Shown here: in pieces, positions 37,671 through 47,449 of the stretch
Layout of the letters: every line of letters begins with the position of its first letter
Position numbering within the stretch: the stretch's first letter is position 1
Assembly (NCBI GenBank): GCA_947258715.1
Contig: CAMYJH010000010.1
Span: forward strand, 186,868 to 250,867
Length of the DNA stretch: 64,000 nucleotides
Direction of reading: 5' to 3'
Source of the DNA: an uncultured Gammaproteobacteria bacterium
Lineage (GTDB): Bacteria; Pseudomonadota; Gammaproteobacteria; HK1
Program-made: the position numbers and the translations under genes
Notes under the pieces: generated by a model
Told to the model about the DNA's origin: nothing
What the model saw: only the letters and a program-made list of their open reading frames with translations
Databases searched by the model: none

Positions 37671-39398
37671 ATGACGTTCCGGTCGGCTTTCGCATCAGTC
37701 GCGCTTGCCGTTGCGTTAGCGGGCTGTGCCGCAGTGTCGCCGGACGACAGCGGGATATCCGGCATCCCGCCGGTCGACGAGAGCCCCGAGATTATCAGAC
37801 CCGAGTCCGATTCGACGCGGCTCACCCGGGAGGTCCTCTATAAGCTCCTGCTGGCGGAAATCGCCGGCCGCAGAGGACAAGTATCTCTAGCGCTGGATAA
37901 TTATCTTCAGGTCGCCGAAGAAACGCGCGACCCGGGTGTGGCCGAACGCGCGGTGAGCATTGCGGTGTTTGCGCGCGATGAAGAGCGTGGTATCAAAGCA
38001 GCCCGCCTATGGACCGAAGTTTCTCCGAGCAACCTGGATGCTCGCAGGGTCCACGGCGCCCTTCTCATGCGCGCAGGACGCATGGATCAAGCCGTGGAGG
38101 AGCTCAATCACATCGTCACTCCGCCCAACGACACCGCCGAGCGCTTTGCCCTGATAGGGGACATGCTGGCGCGGGAGAGGGACCAGGAACTGGCGGCGCA
38201 AGTGATGGAGCAGATCACGCAGCGCCATCCGAACAATATCGATGCCACCTTTGCCTTCGCTCAACTTCTCGGGCGCAGTGGAAACTTCGACCGCTCGCTG
38301 GAACTCGTCGACCAGCTTCTGCTTGTGGAACCGGGCAACGAGAGGGCGCTGATCTATAAGGCCAGGATCCTGCAGAGAGCTGGCAAGACTACCGAAGCGC
38401 TTTCCGCGATGAGCCGGTATCTGGAGCATCGACCTGATTCCGGTGAAGTGCGCATGACCTATGCACGTTTGCTGGTGGACGCCAAGCGATACGAGGAGGC
38501 ACGACAGCAGTTCGAGCTGCTGTCAAAACAAAGTCCCGAGGACGGCGATGTCGTCTACGCGCTGGGTCTTCTCCTGCTACAGACCAGTCGTTACGACGAA
38601 GCAGCGGTACAGTTTGAGCGCCTAGTCGCGCTCAACGAACGGGTCGACGCAGCCCATTATTATCTGGGTCAGATTGCGGAATCGAAGAACGATTCGGTTA
38701 CGGCGCTTGGCACCTACGGACGGGTCGCTCGGGGCGACCACTATCTGAACGCTCAAATCCGTATTGCTGTAATCCTTGCGGAGCAGGGCGAAATGGATAA
38801 AGCGAGGGCACAGCTTCACGCAATCCAGGTGAGCAATCAGCAGGAAGCCGTGCGCGTGTATCGATCGGAAGCCGACATGCTTGCGCGCGCAGATCGGCTT
38901 CGCGAAGCCATGGGCGTGTACGACGCGGCGCTGGATGAATACCCGGGTAATAGTGATCTACTTTACGCCCGCGCCATGCTGGCGGAGAAGCTGAATATGG
39001 TCGATGTGCTGGAGCGGGATCTTCGAGAGATTCTCTCTCGCGAGCCGAAAAACGCCGACGCGCTGAACGCACTCGGCTATACCCTCGCGGACCGCACCGA
39101 TCGTTATGAAGAAGCACTCGAATTAATCAAACGAGCTTACGAGCTCAGGCCCGACGATCACTACATCGTCGACAGCATGGGCTGGATCATGTATCGCCTA
39201 GGGCGCTACGAGGAATCGCTGAAGTATCTCCGGCGCGCGCTGGAGCTGAACAACGATCCGGAAGTCGCGGCGCATTTGGGCGAAGTACTTTGGGTCATGG
39301 GCGACAAGGCCGCGGCGAGGGAAATCTGGGATACCGCACTGGAAAGCACCCCGGACGACAAGCGGCTGCTAGACGTCATCAAACGCTTCGGCCTCTGA
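37671..39398 (+). CDS. TPR-repeat outer-membrane lipoprotein
   Basis: The 575-residue product has a lipobox (VALAGCAAV, Cys at about residue 19) and then about ten tetratricopeptide repeats up to its end (AHYYLGQIAESKND, DALNALGYTLADRTDRYEEA, YIVDSMGWIMYRLGRYEESL). It matches the TPR protein that often sits before lolB in gammaproteobacteria and may help lipoprotein or envelope assembly. A start at 37620 has a better ribosome binding site (GGAG) but a longer N-region. Confidence 0.88.
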   Translation: MTFRSAFASVALAVALAGCAAVSPDDSGISGIPPVDESPEIIRPESDSTRLTREVLYKLLLAEIAGRRGQVSLALDNYLQVAEETRDPGVAERAVSIAVFARDEERGIKAARLWTEVSPSNLDARRVHGALLMRAGRMDQAVEELNHIVTPPNDTAERFALIGDMLARERDQELAAQVMEQITQRHPNNIDATFAFAQLLGRSGNFDRSLELVDQLLLVEPGNERALIYKARILQRAGKTTEALSAMSRYLEHRPDSGEVRMTYARLLVDAKRYEEARQQFELLSKQSPEDGDVVYALGLLLLQTSRYDEAAVQFERLVALNERVDAAHYYLGQIAESKNDSVTALGTYGRVARGDHYLNAQIRIAVILAEQGEMDKARAQLHAIQVSNQQEAVRVYRSEADMLARADRLREAMGVYDAALDEYPGNSDLLYARAMLAEKLNMVDVLERDLREILSREPKNADALNALGYTLADRTDRYEEALELIKRAYELRPDDHYIVDSMGWIMYRLGRYEESLKYLRRALELNNDPEVAAHLGEVLWVMGDKAAAREIWDTALESTPDDKRLLDVIKRFGL

Positions 39399-39481
39399 GC
39401 GTAAACCTGGCTCTCGGCCACTGCACTATCTAATTGTTGGTCCCGCGCCCGCGCGCAAGGTTTTTTCTGTATTCTTTGCCG

Positions 39482-40087
39482 ATGAAGATGCACACCGCAT
39501 CAGTTCTCGCTGCCCTGCTGCTTGCGGGCTGTGCGGCGGCGCCCAAGACGCCGCTTCCGGAGGTGCCGCCCGAGCAGGCGCTCGAGCTGAGGGAGCAACG
39601 GCTGGAAGCCATCCGGCACTGGACCTGCGTCGGCAGAGTCGGCGCCAGCAACGGCAGGGATTCCTTGAGCGCGTCCATGCGCTGGGTACAGAGCCGCGAC
39701 GGCTACAAAATACGTTTGAGCGGTCCTCTAGGGCAGGCGCTTGTAGACGTAACCGGGTCCTCGGCTGGGGTTGCGCTTCGCACCGGCGATCGCGGCACCT
39801 TCTTTGCGTCGAGTCCCGAAGTGCTTTTAGACGAGCAGTTCGGATGGCGGCTTCCGGTTTCGGGTCTGCGTTTCTGGCTACTCGGGCTGCCGGTTCCGGA
39901 CGCTGAGGTGTCCTTAAGAGAGCTGGATGTTTACGGCAGAATCAGACGGCTAGAACAGTCGGGCTGGCGGATTGAATACCTCGACTACATCCAGGTGGAG
40001 GGAGTGGACCTGCCGTCCCGACTCGAGCTTCGGCACCCGCATTTATCGGCGCGCATTGCGGTGCGCAGTTGGCAGCTTCAGTCCTAA
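39482..40087 (+). CDS. lolB: Outer-membrane lipoprotein receptor LolB
   Basis: The 201-residue lipoprotein has a lipobox LLLAGCAAA and the LolB fold (IRHWTCVGRVGASNG, LSASMRWVQSRDGYKIRLSG, LPVSGLRFWLLGLPVP). It receives lipoproteins from LolA and inserts them into the outer membrane. It lies between the TPR gene and ispE, the usual order. Confidence 0.92.
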   Translation: MKMHTASVLAALLLAGCAAAPKTPLPEVPPEQALELREQRLEAIRHWTCVGRVGASNGRDSLSASMRWVQSRDGYKIRLSGPLGQALVDVTGSSAGVALRTGDRGTFFASSPEVLLDEQFGWRLPVSGLRFWLLGLPVPDAEVSLRELDVYGRIRRLEQSGWRIEYLDYIQVEGVDLPSRLELRHPHLSARIAVRSWQLQS

Positions 40088-40118
40088 CAGCGGCGCGGTC
40101 AGCCGCAGAGCAACGCCA

Positions 40119-41000
40119 ATGGCGGTGCTGAACCTGCTGGCGCCCGCAAAGCTCAACCTATTTCTCCACGTCACCGGCCGGCGGACGGACGGATACCACG
40201 AGCTTCAAACCCTGTTCCAGCTACTGGACTATGGCGACCAGGTGCGTCTTTCCCTGCGCGCCGATGGGGACGTCCGGCGCATTTCGGGCGCCGAGTGCGT
40301 AGCCGCCGAAATGGACCTCGCGGTCAAAGCCGCCAGGCTGGTCAAGTCTTACAGCGGCACGCGCAAAGGATGTGAAATCAGCATCGTTAAACGGATACCG
40401 GTAGGAGGGGGTCTCGGCGGGGGCAGCTCGGACGCGGCCGCGGTCTTGGTAGGGCTCAACGGGATTTGGGGGCTGAAATTGAACGAGGACCGGCTGGCGG
40501 AGCTGGGCGTCGAGCTCGGCGCCGATGTGCCGGTGTTTGTCCGCGGGCGGTCCGCGTGGGCCGAAGGCGTGGGCGAGCGACTACGTCCGGTGTCAGCGGA
40601 AGGGTTGTGGTATCTGGTAGCAACGCCGACCTGCGCGGTGTCCACGGCACAGGTATTCGGCTCTCCGGCGTTGACACGAAATACGCCGCCTCTGACAATA
40701 GATCGCTTTATCTTCGCCGAATCCGGTGGCGCTGCGCCCGCGGTTTCCTGGGACGCCCTGTGGGCGCAAACGCGAAACGACTGTGAGCCGGTGGCGAGAG
40801 CGATGTATCCACAGGTGGACGAAGCGTTGAGTTGGCTTTCCAATTTCGCCGAAGCGCGGATGACCGGCACCGGCGGGTCGGTATTCGCGCCCTTTCCGGA
40901 TCGTGCCGAGGCCGAACGGGTCCTCGCGCAGCGCCCTGATGAGCTGCGCGCATTCGTCGCCCGGGGATTGAGCCGGATAAACCGAACAGTGGACAGCTGA
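40119..41000 (+). CDS. ispE: 4-diphosphocytidyl-2-C-methyl-D-erythritol kinase
   Basis: The 293-residue GHMP kinase of the MEP isoprenoid pathway has APAKLNLFLHVTGRRTDGYH, the ATP loop PVGGGLGGGSSDAAAVL and the GADVPVFVRG segment near the active aspartate. The ATG at 40119 is where conservation begins; the longer frame overlaps lolB. tRNA-Gln follows after 45 bases. Confidence 0.96.
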   Translation: MAVLNLLAPAKLNLFLHVTGRRTDGYHELQTLFQLLDYGDQVRLSLRADGDVRRISGAECVAAEMDLAVKAARLVKSYSGTRKGCEISIVKRIPVGGGLGGGSSDAAAVLVGLNGIWGLKLNEDRLAELGVELGADVPVFVRGRSAWAEGVGERLRPVSAEGLWYLVATPTCAVSTAQVFGSPALTRNTPPLTIDRFIFAESGGAAPAVSWDALWAQTRNDCEPVARAMYPQVDEALSWLSNFAEARMTGTGGSVFAPFPDRAEAERVLAQRPDELRAFVARGLSRINRTVDS

Positions 41001-41045
41001 CATTGAGCGCGACCGGTCCAGTTATCAACTGTACGAGCAAATACC

Positions 41046-41120
41046 TGGGGTGTAGCCAAGCGGTAAGGCACCGGGTTTTGATCCCGGCATTCCCAGGTTC
41101 GAATCCTGGCACCCCAGCCA
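41046..41120 (+). tRNA. tRNA-Gln (TTG anticodon)
   Basis: A full cloverleaf is visible: acceptor TGGGGTG / CACCCCA, anticodon stem CCGGG / CCCGG with loop TTTTGAT (anticodon TTG), T-arm CCAGG-TTCGAAT-CCTGG and an encoded CCA end. It sits between ispE and prs, its conserved place. Confidence 0.97.
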
Positions 41121-41148
41121 ATTGCAAGCATGCGCTGAGGACGTGTCT

Positions 41149-42168
41149 ATGAACGAGCGGGTATTTGACGGTGTCGCGGCCCCGGGGACCGAGCGCCTGG
41201 TTGAGGACCGCATAGGCGACGAGACCAGCGTGGTGCTGTTCTCAGGTAACGCCAATCGGCCGCTGGCAGAGGCGGTGGTGCAGCGACTCCACATGCCCCT
41301 AGGAAACGCCATCGCCGGTCGATTCAGCGACGGCGAGGTGATGGTGGAAATCATCGACTCGGTGCGCGGCAAGGACGTTTTCATCATCCAGCCCACGTGC
41401 CGGCCGGCAGACTCGAACCTGATGGAGCTTCTCATCATGATCGACGCCGTCACCCGGGCATCTGCAAGCCGGGTGACGGCGGTGATCCCGTATTTCGGAT
41501 ACGCCCGGCAGGACAGGCGCCCGCGTTCAGCCCGGGTTGCCATCTCGGCAAAGGTGGTGGCGAACATGATTGTCGCTTCTGGTGCCGACCGCGTGCTCAC
41601 CATGGATTTGCACGCGGATCAGATTCAGGGATTTTTTAGTATTCCGGTAGACAACATTTACGCCTCGCCGGTTTTGCTGGGCGATATTTACAAGCATGAG
41701 TACGAAAATCTGATGGTGGTATCGCCCGACGTTGGTGGTGTCGTTCGCGCTCGGGCGTTGGCCAAGCGCTTGGACGATGCCGACCTGGCAATCATCGACA
41801 AGCGCCGACCGCACGAAAACGAAGCCGAGGTGATGAACATTATCGGCGAAGTCGACCAGCGCACCTGCGTAATCGTGGACGATATGGCTGACACGGCGGG
41901 CACCCTGTGCAACGCCGCGGCGGCACTCAAGAAACACGGTGCCATCCAGGTCGTCGCCTACTGCACCCACGCGGTGCTGTCGGGAGATGCCGTGGATAAC
42001 GTGGAGAACTCGGAGCTCGACGAACTCGTGGTAACGGACACGATTCCCCTAGACGAGCGTGCGTCACAATGTGTAAGAATTCGACAGCTCAGCATCGCGG
42101 AGCTGATCGCGGAGAGCATTAGGCGTATTCACAGCGAGGAATCCATCGGTTCTTTATTTATGGATTGA
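41149..42168 (+). CDS. prs: Ribose-phosphate pyrophosphokinase
   Basis: The 339-residue enzyme makes PRPP. It has the [17 protein letters not shown] start of the conserved core, [18 protein letters not shown], the [12 protein letters not shown] loop and the ribose-5-phosphate site [18 protein letters not shown]. About 26 residues before the core are not found in E. coli Prs; a GTG at 41230 would give the usual length. Confidence 0.96.
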   Translation: MNERVFDGVAAPGTERLVEDRIGDETSVVLFSGNANRPLAEAVVQRLHMPLGNAIAGRFSDGEVMVEIIDSVRGKDVFIIQPTCRPADSNLMELLIMIDAVTRASASRVTAVIPYFGYARQDRRPRSARVAISAKVVANMIVASGADRVLTMDLHADQIQGFFSIPVDNIYASPVLLGDIYKHEYENLMVVSPDVGGVVRARALAKRLDDADLAIIDKRRPHENEAEVMNIIGEVDQRTCVIVDDMADTAGTLCNAAAALKKHGAIQVVAYCTHAVLSGDAVDNVENSELDELVVTDTIPLDERASQCVRIRQLSIAELIAESIRRIHSEESIGSLFMD

Positions 42169-42174
42169 GCGGCG

Positions 42175-42207
42175 CGCAAAGGCAGCATTGTTGCTTGCGT
42201 TTTTTTG
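42175..42207 (+). terminator. Terminator or attenuator between prs and rplY
   Basis: The stem CGCAA / TTGCG is extended by inner pairs GCAGC / GTTGC and followed by eight T residues. It ends 28 bases before the rplY start, so it may tune read-through into the ribosomal protein gene. Confidence 0.55.
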
Positions 42208-42234
42208 ACAGTATCAAGGATTTCGGAGAGAAAG

Positions 42235-42960
42235 ATGAATGAATTCGAAGTGGTCGCTGAGCTTCGCAAGGAGACCGGGACCGGTCCGAGCCGCCGCTAC
42301 CGAAAACAGGGAAAGATCCCGGCGGTGCTCTACGGCGCTGATAAAGAGGCAACGGCGCTGCTTCTGGATGCCAACGAGATCGGTAAGCAGCTTGGTCAAG
42401 AGGCGTTCTTTTCCCACATCCTGAACGTTAAGGTCGATGGCGAAGAAACCCAGGCGGTGCTCAGATCCCTTCAGCGAGACCCGGCTTCTTCCAAAATTAC
42501 CCACGTGGATTTCTTCAGGGTAAGCGCCACGGAAGAAATCCAGATGAACGTGCCGCTGCACTTCATCAACGAGGACAAGTGTCCAGGCAAGAAAGCCGGT
42601 GGCATCGTGAGTAATCTGATGGTGGATCTGGAAGTCAGCTGTCTACCCAAAGACCTGCCCGAGTACATCGATGTCGACATCATTAACCTTAATATCGGCG
42701 ATTCACTTCATCTGTCCGAGATCAGGCTGCCGCCCGGCGTGGCGCTGGCGACGGCGATCGAGGACGCCGCCCACGACCACGTCATCGTCAGCATCTCGCA
42801 GGCGCATGAACTGGATCTTGGAGAAGAGCCCGAAGAGGAGCTCGAAGGCGAGGGCCTGGAAGCGGTGGCCGAAGAAGGTGTCGAGGGCGAGGAGAAAGCC
42901 GAGTCCGAAGAAGCCGAAGAGCAGGAAAAGGACAAGGGCCAAGACAAGGACGAATCTTGA
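42235..42960 (+). CDS. rplY: 50S ribosomal protein L25 (general stress CTC form)
   Basis: The 241-residue protein has the 5S rRNA-binding L25 domain (VVAELRKETGTGPSRRYRKQ; SHILNVKVDGE) followed by the TL5-type beta domain (residues about 95-185) and a strongly acidic tail rich in EE and DK repeats. A GGAGAG site precedes the ATG. This long form is common in gammaproteobacterial relatives of Chromatiales. Confidence 0.95.
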   Translation: MNEFEVVAELRKETGTGPSRRYRKQGKIPAVLYGADKEATALLLDANEIGKQLGQEAFFSHILNVKVDGEETQAVLRSLQRDPASSKITHVDFFRVSATEEIQMNVPLHFINEDKCPGKKAGGIVSNLMVDLEVSCLPKDLPEYIDVDIINLNIGDSLHLSEIRLPPGVALATAIEDAAHDHVIVSISQAHELDLGEEPEEELEGEGLEAVAEEGVEGEEKAESEEAEEQEKDKGQDKDES

Positions 42961-43035
42961 GGCCAGGGTCCCCGGGCGCTCACGGCCGGGGGGTTATCAC
43001 TGCCTCCGTCATGGGCGTGTCGGGCGACTGAGCGG

Positions 43036-43680
43036 GTGGCGGAAAGCCGTCTGCAAAGGGCTTCGAATCCGCTGCGACTGCTGGTGGGGTTGGGGAACCC
43101 CGGCAGCAAATACGCGGCTACGCGGCATAACGCCGGTTATTGGTTCGCCGATGCCGTGGCTTCGCGATTTGACGCAACCTTTCGCAACTATCCGCGGTTT
43201 TTCGGACAGCTCGCCGAACTCAGCGTTGGCGGGCAGTCATTGCGGCTGCTCAAACCCGCGACCTACATGAACGAAAGCGGCCGCTCGGTTGCCGCCGTCG
43301 TCCAGTTCTTTCGCTTACCCGTCGAAGACGTTCTCATAGCACATGATGAGATCGACCTGCCGCCCGGCGTGGTGCGCCTGAAACGCGGCGGCGGCCACGG
43401 CGGTCACAACGGCTTGAGGGACGTCATACCGGCGCTTGGAAGCCCGGACTTTGCTCGTATTCGAATCGGCGTCGGTCATCCTGGACACAAGGATCTTGTT
43501 ACCGGCTACGTGCTCAACCGACCGCGGAGCGAGGAGCACGCGCTCATCGAAAGAGCCCTGATTGACGCGCTGGACGCTATAGAGCTCATCGTAAGCGGTG
43601 ATTTTCCGCGCGCCATGAACTCACTTCACCGGAAGCCAGAAGAGCCGGCGGCCGAAGGAAACGATGATGACGGAAGTTGA
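43036..43680 (+). CDS. pth: Peptidyl-tRNA hydrolase
   Basis: The 214-residue enzyme recycles peptidyl-tRNA. The catalytic region RLLVGLGNPGSKYAATRHNA includes the key histidine and asparagine; KPATYMNESGRSV and HDEIDLPPGVVRLKRGGGHG complete the active site. The start is a GTG with about 15 residues before conservation begins. It is between rplY and ychF, the conserved order. Confidence 0.95.
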   Translation: MAESRLQRASNPLRLLVGLGNPGSKYAATRHNAGYWFADAVASRFDATFRNYPRFFGQLAELSVGGQSLRLLKPATYMNESGRSVAAVVQFFRLPVEDVLIAHDEIDLPPGVVRLKRGGGHGGHNGLRDVIPALGSPDFARIRIGVGHPGHKDLVTGYVLNRPRSEEHALIERALIDALDAIELIVSGDFPRAMNSLHRKPEEPAAEGNDDDGS

Positions 43681-43884
43681 AACCGAGCCCTTCGAAACCG
43701 GTTCTGCAGCCAATGGGATTCCGGAGCCCAGGCGCCCTTTCGTGTCCCGATGAGAAGCTCTAGGCGCACTCAGGAATGGAGTGCGGAAGAACAGACGTGA
43801 ACTCGAAGTGCCGTGACGACGAATTGTTCAGGCCTTCAATCGAAGCCCGGGCTCTTCCCTTGTGGCGAACCTCTAGTTAGCGAC

Positions 43885-44976
43885 ATGGGGTTCAAGTGCG
43901 GCATCGTAGGGCTTCCTAACGTCGGCAAGTCGACTCTCTATAACGCGCTGACCAGCGCAGAGATCGCGGCCCAGAACTATCCTTTCTGTACCATCGAGCC
44001 GAATGTCGGAATCGTTCCGGTTCCCGACGAGCGGTTGGACAAGATTGCCGCCATCGTCAAGCCTCAGCGTGTGGTTCCGACCACCATGGAGTTCGTTGAC
44101 ATTGCCGGACTGGTATCGGGTGCGTCCAAAGGCGAAGGACTGGGCAACAGGTTTCTCGCCAACATACGCGAGACTCACGCCATCGCACACGTGGTGCGAT
44201 GCTTCGAGGACACCGACGTGGTGCATGTTTCAGGACGCGTTTCACCCGCAGATGACATCGAAATCATTAATACGGAGCTGCTGCTCGCGGACATGGAGAC
44301 GGTCTCCCGAAACCTGGAGCGCGCCGCCCGGAGTTCGAAATCGGGTGACCGCCACGCGCTGTACCTTCGCTCTTTGCTGGAGCGCCTCTGGGCACACCTG
44401 GACAGCGGCCGGCCGGCGCGGACGTTCGAATCGAATGAGGCGGAGAAAGTGGCTATTCGCGAGCTTCACCTGCTGACGTCAAAACCGGTGCTGTACATCG
44501 CCAACGTCGACGAAGACGGTATGACCGGCAACGACCACGTTGCCACGGTGCGACGCATCGCCGCCGGGGATCGTGCCTCGGTCGTCGCGGTGTGCGCGGC
44601 CATGGAGGCCGAGCTCACGGGAATGACCGCCGCCGAGAAAGGTGAGTTTTTGCATGACCTCGGTATCGAAGAACCGGGACTCAACCGCGTCATCCGCGCC
44701 GGCTATGATTTACTCGAACTGCTGACATTTTTCACCGCCGAACCTAAAGAGGCACGCGCCTGGACCGTCCGTCGGGGCGCCACTGCGCCCCAAGCGGCCG
44801 GCGTCATCCATACGGATTTCGAGAAGGGTTTTATCCGCGCCGAGGTCATCAGCTACGAAGATTTCATTCGATTAGGGGGCGAAACCGGCGCCAAGGAGGC
44901 GGGCAGGTGGCGCCTGGAAGGGAAGGATTATGTCCTTCAAGAAGGCGATGTGGTGCGTTTTCGATTCAATGTCTGA
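43885..44976 (+). CDS. ychF: Redox-regulated ATPase YchF/OLA1
   Basis: The 363-residue Obg-family ATPase has G1 [19 protein letters not shown]3 [17 protein letters not shown], the NVDEDG segment replacing the usual NKxD (hence ATP preference) and the C-terminal TGS-like domain ([20 protein letters not shown]). The ATG at 43885 is the family start; the longer frame adds 24 unconserved residues. Confidence 0.96.
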   Translation: MGFKCGIVGLPNVGKSTLYNALTSAEIAAQNYPFCTIEPNVGIVPVPDERLDKIAAIVKPQRVVPTTMEFVDIAGLVSGASKGEGLGNRFLANIRETHAIAHVVRCFEDTDVVHVSGRVSPADDIEIINTELLLADMETVSRNLERAARSSKSGDRHALYLRSLLERLWAHLDSGRPARTFESNEAEKVAIRELHLLTSKPVLYIANVDEDGMTGNDHVATVRRIAAGDRASVVAVCAAMEAELTGMTAAEKGEFLHDLGIEEPGLNRVIRAGYDLLELLTFFTAEPKEARAWTVRRGATAPQAAGVIHTDFEKGFIRAEVISYEDFIRLGGETGAKEAGRWRLEGKDYVLQEGDVVRFRFNV

Positions 44977-45003
44977 ATCCCGCGTAAGGCGAAATCAGCG
45001 CCA

Positions 45004-47301
45004 GTGAGCCGGTTGCGACGAATCATCGGCGGTCTTTTGGGCGGCGCGCGCACGGCCGATTCCGCCGCAGAGGAGTCTCTGGACGTGAACCTGGAGCAAG
45101 CTGCCGAAAACAGATCCGAGGCGGATACCGATGCGCTCATGCGGAACGCGGTCGGGCGGCACATGAAGGGAGACCTGGAAGGGGCGAAAGCAGCCTATCG
45201 GGCGGTGCTCGAAGTGAAGAGCGACCATGTGGATGCCCTGCATCTGCTCGGAAGCGTGTTCGGTCAGCAGGGCCAGCTGAGTCCGGCACGGGAACTGCTT
45301 GAGCGCGCACTCGAGCTCGCTCCCGAGAACGGTGCAGCGATGGTGGATCTCGGTAACGTGTATCGGGCTGACGGCGAGGCAAAACGTGCCCTGGAGTGCT
45401 ACCAAAATGCGCTCGGTGTCAGCCGCGACAGTGCCGCCGCCCATCGCAACATCGGCTACATGCAGCTCGAGATCGGGAACCAGGGGGAAGGTCTGGAGCA
45501 TTTGAAAACGGCGCTGGCGATCGAGCCAGATGTATTGCAGGACCAGTTCACGCTGGCGGAGACGCTGGCCAAATCCGGGGCGCACGCGGAAGCCATTCCT
45601 CATTACACCAAGGCCCTCGAGCTCAAGCCCGATCTGGCCGTGGCCCACAATCACTTAGCGTTTTCGCTTAGCGCTTGCGGCTTGCACGACGCCGCGGTGA
45701 AACACTACGGCAAAGCAATTGAGCTGGACCCGAAAGACTATGTTGCTCGCAACGATTTCGGTCTTCTGCTTCACAAATTCACCCGCTTCGACGCCGCTGT
45801 CGAGCAGTTCGAGAAAACCATCGAGCTCAACCCGGAATTCCCCGGCGGCTACCTCAATCTGGGTAACGTGCAGAGGGACCTTCGCCGTTTTGCTGAAGCA
45901 CGACGATGCTATGAGAAGGCACTGGAGCTGGACCCGGATAACCCCGATGCCCACAACAACTTGAGTACCGTTTTGAAGGATCAGGGTCGAGTCGCAGAAG
46001 CCACGATTCACGTGCGACGGGCTCTTGAGTTACGTTCCGGCTTCACCGAGGCCCACTCCAACCTGCTGATGAATCTACAATATATGGACGACGTGACCGT
46101 CGATGCCCTCTACCATGCGCACGTCGACTGGGTCAGCCGCCAGATTGCTAAGGACGTCAGACCCGTTTCGGACCATCTGAACTCTGTCCACCTGGATCGC
46201 CCGCTTCGTATCGGCTATCTATCGCCGGATTTTTGCACCCATCCCGTCGGTCTGTTTCTCGCGCCGGTGCTCGAGAGCCACGACCGATCCCGCGTGCATG
46301 TGACCTGCTACGACGACCTTTACCAGGGGGATGCGGTTACCGAGCAGCTCAGGTCACTGGCGGACGAGTGGCGCTCGATTGCCGGCCTTGGCGACGACCG
46401 AATTGCGGAGACGATTCGAGGCGACGGAATAGATATCCTGGTGGATCTGGCGGGGCATACGGCGAACAACCGGATGCGCTTGTTTGCGCATAAGCCTGCG
46501 CCGGTGCAGGCGACCTGGATAGGTTACCTTCATTCCACTGGGCTTCCGCAGATGGATTATTTAATCGCCGATGCGGTCACCGTTCCTGAAGACACCGAGC
46601 AGCGTTTCAGCGAGACAGTAGTCAGGCTTCCTCAATGTTTCTTGTGTTACGGCCAGCCTGATAACAGGCCGGAGTCCGTGCCGCCGCCGGCGGTTGTCAA
46701 CGGGTACGTAACCTTTGGTTGTTACAATAATCTCGCAAAGGTCAGCGACGAAACGCTCAAGCTTTGGAAGAGAATTCTCGAGCACAAGGCAAACAGCAGG
46801 CTTCTGCTCAAGAACTCGGTTTTCAACGATGCCGAGTCCCGCGACGAGTACATGCAAAAGCTGAAAGCTTTGGGATTCAAGGCCACGCGCCTCATTCTCG
46901 AAGGGTCATCGACCCACGGCGAATACTTTTCCAGCTACGGCCGGATTGACATTGCCCTGGACCCGTTTCCGTTCTCCGGCGGAACAGTCTCCGCGGATGC
47001 TCTTTGGATGGGTGTCCCCGTGGTGACGCTCGCCGGAGACCGCATGGCCAGCCGGACCTCAGCCAGCATTCTGGAATGTCTCGGGCTCGATTTTCTGGTG
47101 ACCCATGACCGCGACGCCTATGTGAACGCCGCCTTATCGCTCGCCGAGGACGAGGCAAAACTCGCCTCCCTGCGAGACGGGATGCGACGGCGCTTTTGCC
47201 ATACCGCCCTAGGGGAGCCAGCAATATTCACCGCCAACCTGGAGACGGTCTACCGTCACATGTGGCGCCAGTGGTGTCGCCAGTGCGACGGCCGGGGATG
47301 A
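45004..47301 (+). CDS. TPR plus GT41 (SPINDLY/O-GlcNAc-transferase-like) protein
   Basis: The 765-residue protein has about nine TPRs in residues 40-345 (AKAAYRAVLEVKSDHVDALH; AHRNIGYMQLEIGNQGEGL; DAHNNLSTVLKDQGRVAEA) and then a GT41 domain: LRIGYLSPDFCTHPVG, DILVDLAGHTANNRMRLFA, VQATWIGYLHSTGLPQMDYL and DIALDPFPFSGGTVSADAL. Eukaryotic relatives glycosylate proteins; bacterial ones may modify surface proteins. The start is a GTG 27 bases after ychF. Substrate is unknown. Confidence 0.9.
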   Translation: MSRLRRIIGGLLGGARTADSAAEESLDVNLEQAAENRSEADTDALMRNAVGRHMKGDLEGAKAAYRAVLEVKSDHVDALHLLGSVFGQQGQLSPARELLERALELAPENGAAMVDLGNVYRADGEAKRALECYQNALGVSRDSAAAHRNIGYMQLEIGNQGEGLEHLKTALAIEPDVLQDQFTLAETLAKSGAHAEAIPHYTKALELKPDLAVAHNHLAFSLSACGLHDAAVKHYGKAIELDPKDYVARNDFGLLLHKFTRFDAAVEQFEKTIELNPEFPGGYLNLGNVQRDLRRFAEARRCYEKALELDPDNPDAHNNLSTVLKDQGRVAEATIHVRRALELRSGFTEAHSNLLMNLQYMDDVTVDALYHAHVDWVSRQIAKDVRPVSDHLNSVHLDRPLRIGYLSPDFCTHPVGLFLAPVLESHDRSRVHVTCYDDLYQGDAVTEQLRSLADEWRSIAGLGDDRIAETIRGDGIDILVDLAGHTANNRMRLFAHKPAPVQATWIGYLHSTGLPQMDYLIADAVTVPEDTEQRFSETVVRLPQCFLCYGQPDNRPESVPPPAVVNGYVTFGCYNNLAKVSDETLKLWKRILEHKANSRLLLKNSVFNDAESRDEYMQKLKALGFKATRLILEGSSTHGEYFSSYGRIDIALDPFPFSGGTVSADALWMGVPVVTLAGDRMASRTSASILECLGLDFLVTHDRDAYVNAALSLAEDEAKLASLRDGMRRRFCHTALGEPAIFTANLETVYRHMWRQWCRQCDGRG

Positions 47302-47372
47302 GTGTCCTTGGCGCCCGCGCCGCGCAGCTTGCAAGCCAATAGCCGCTTCTGTATTTTTCACAGCCCTTCCGT

Positions 47373-47449
47373 GGCTACGTAGCTCAGCCGGTGAGAGCGC
47401 ACGACTCATAATCGTGAGGTCGGTGGTTCGATCCCACCCGTAGCCACCA
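47373..47449 (+). tRNA. tRNA-Met, elongator type (CAT anticodon)
   Basis: Acceptor GGCTACG / CGTAGCC, anticodon loop CTCATAA (CAT) and an encoded CCA end are seen. The body is close to E. coli elongator tRNA-Met and lacks initiator features. A tRNA-Ile2 with modified C34 is less likely given the sequence match. It lies just upstream of the accessory region. Confidence 0.93.
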
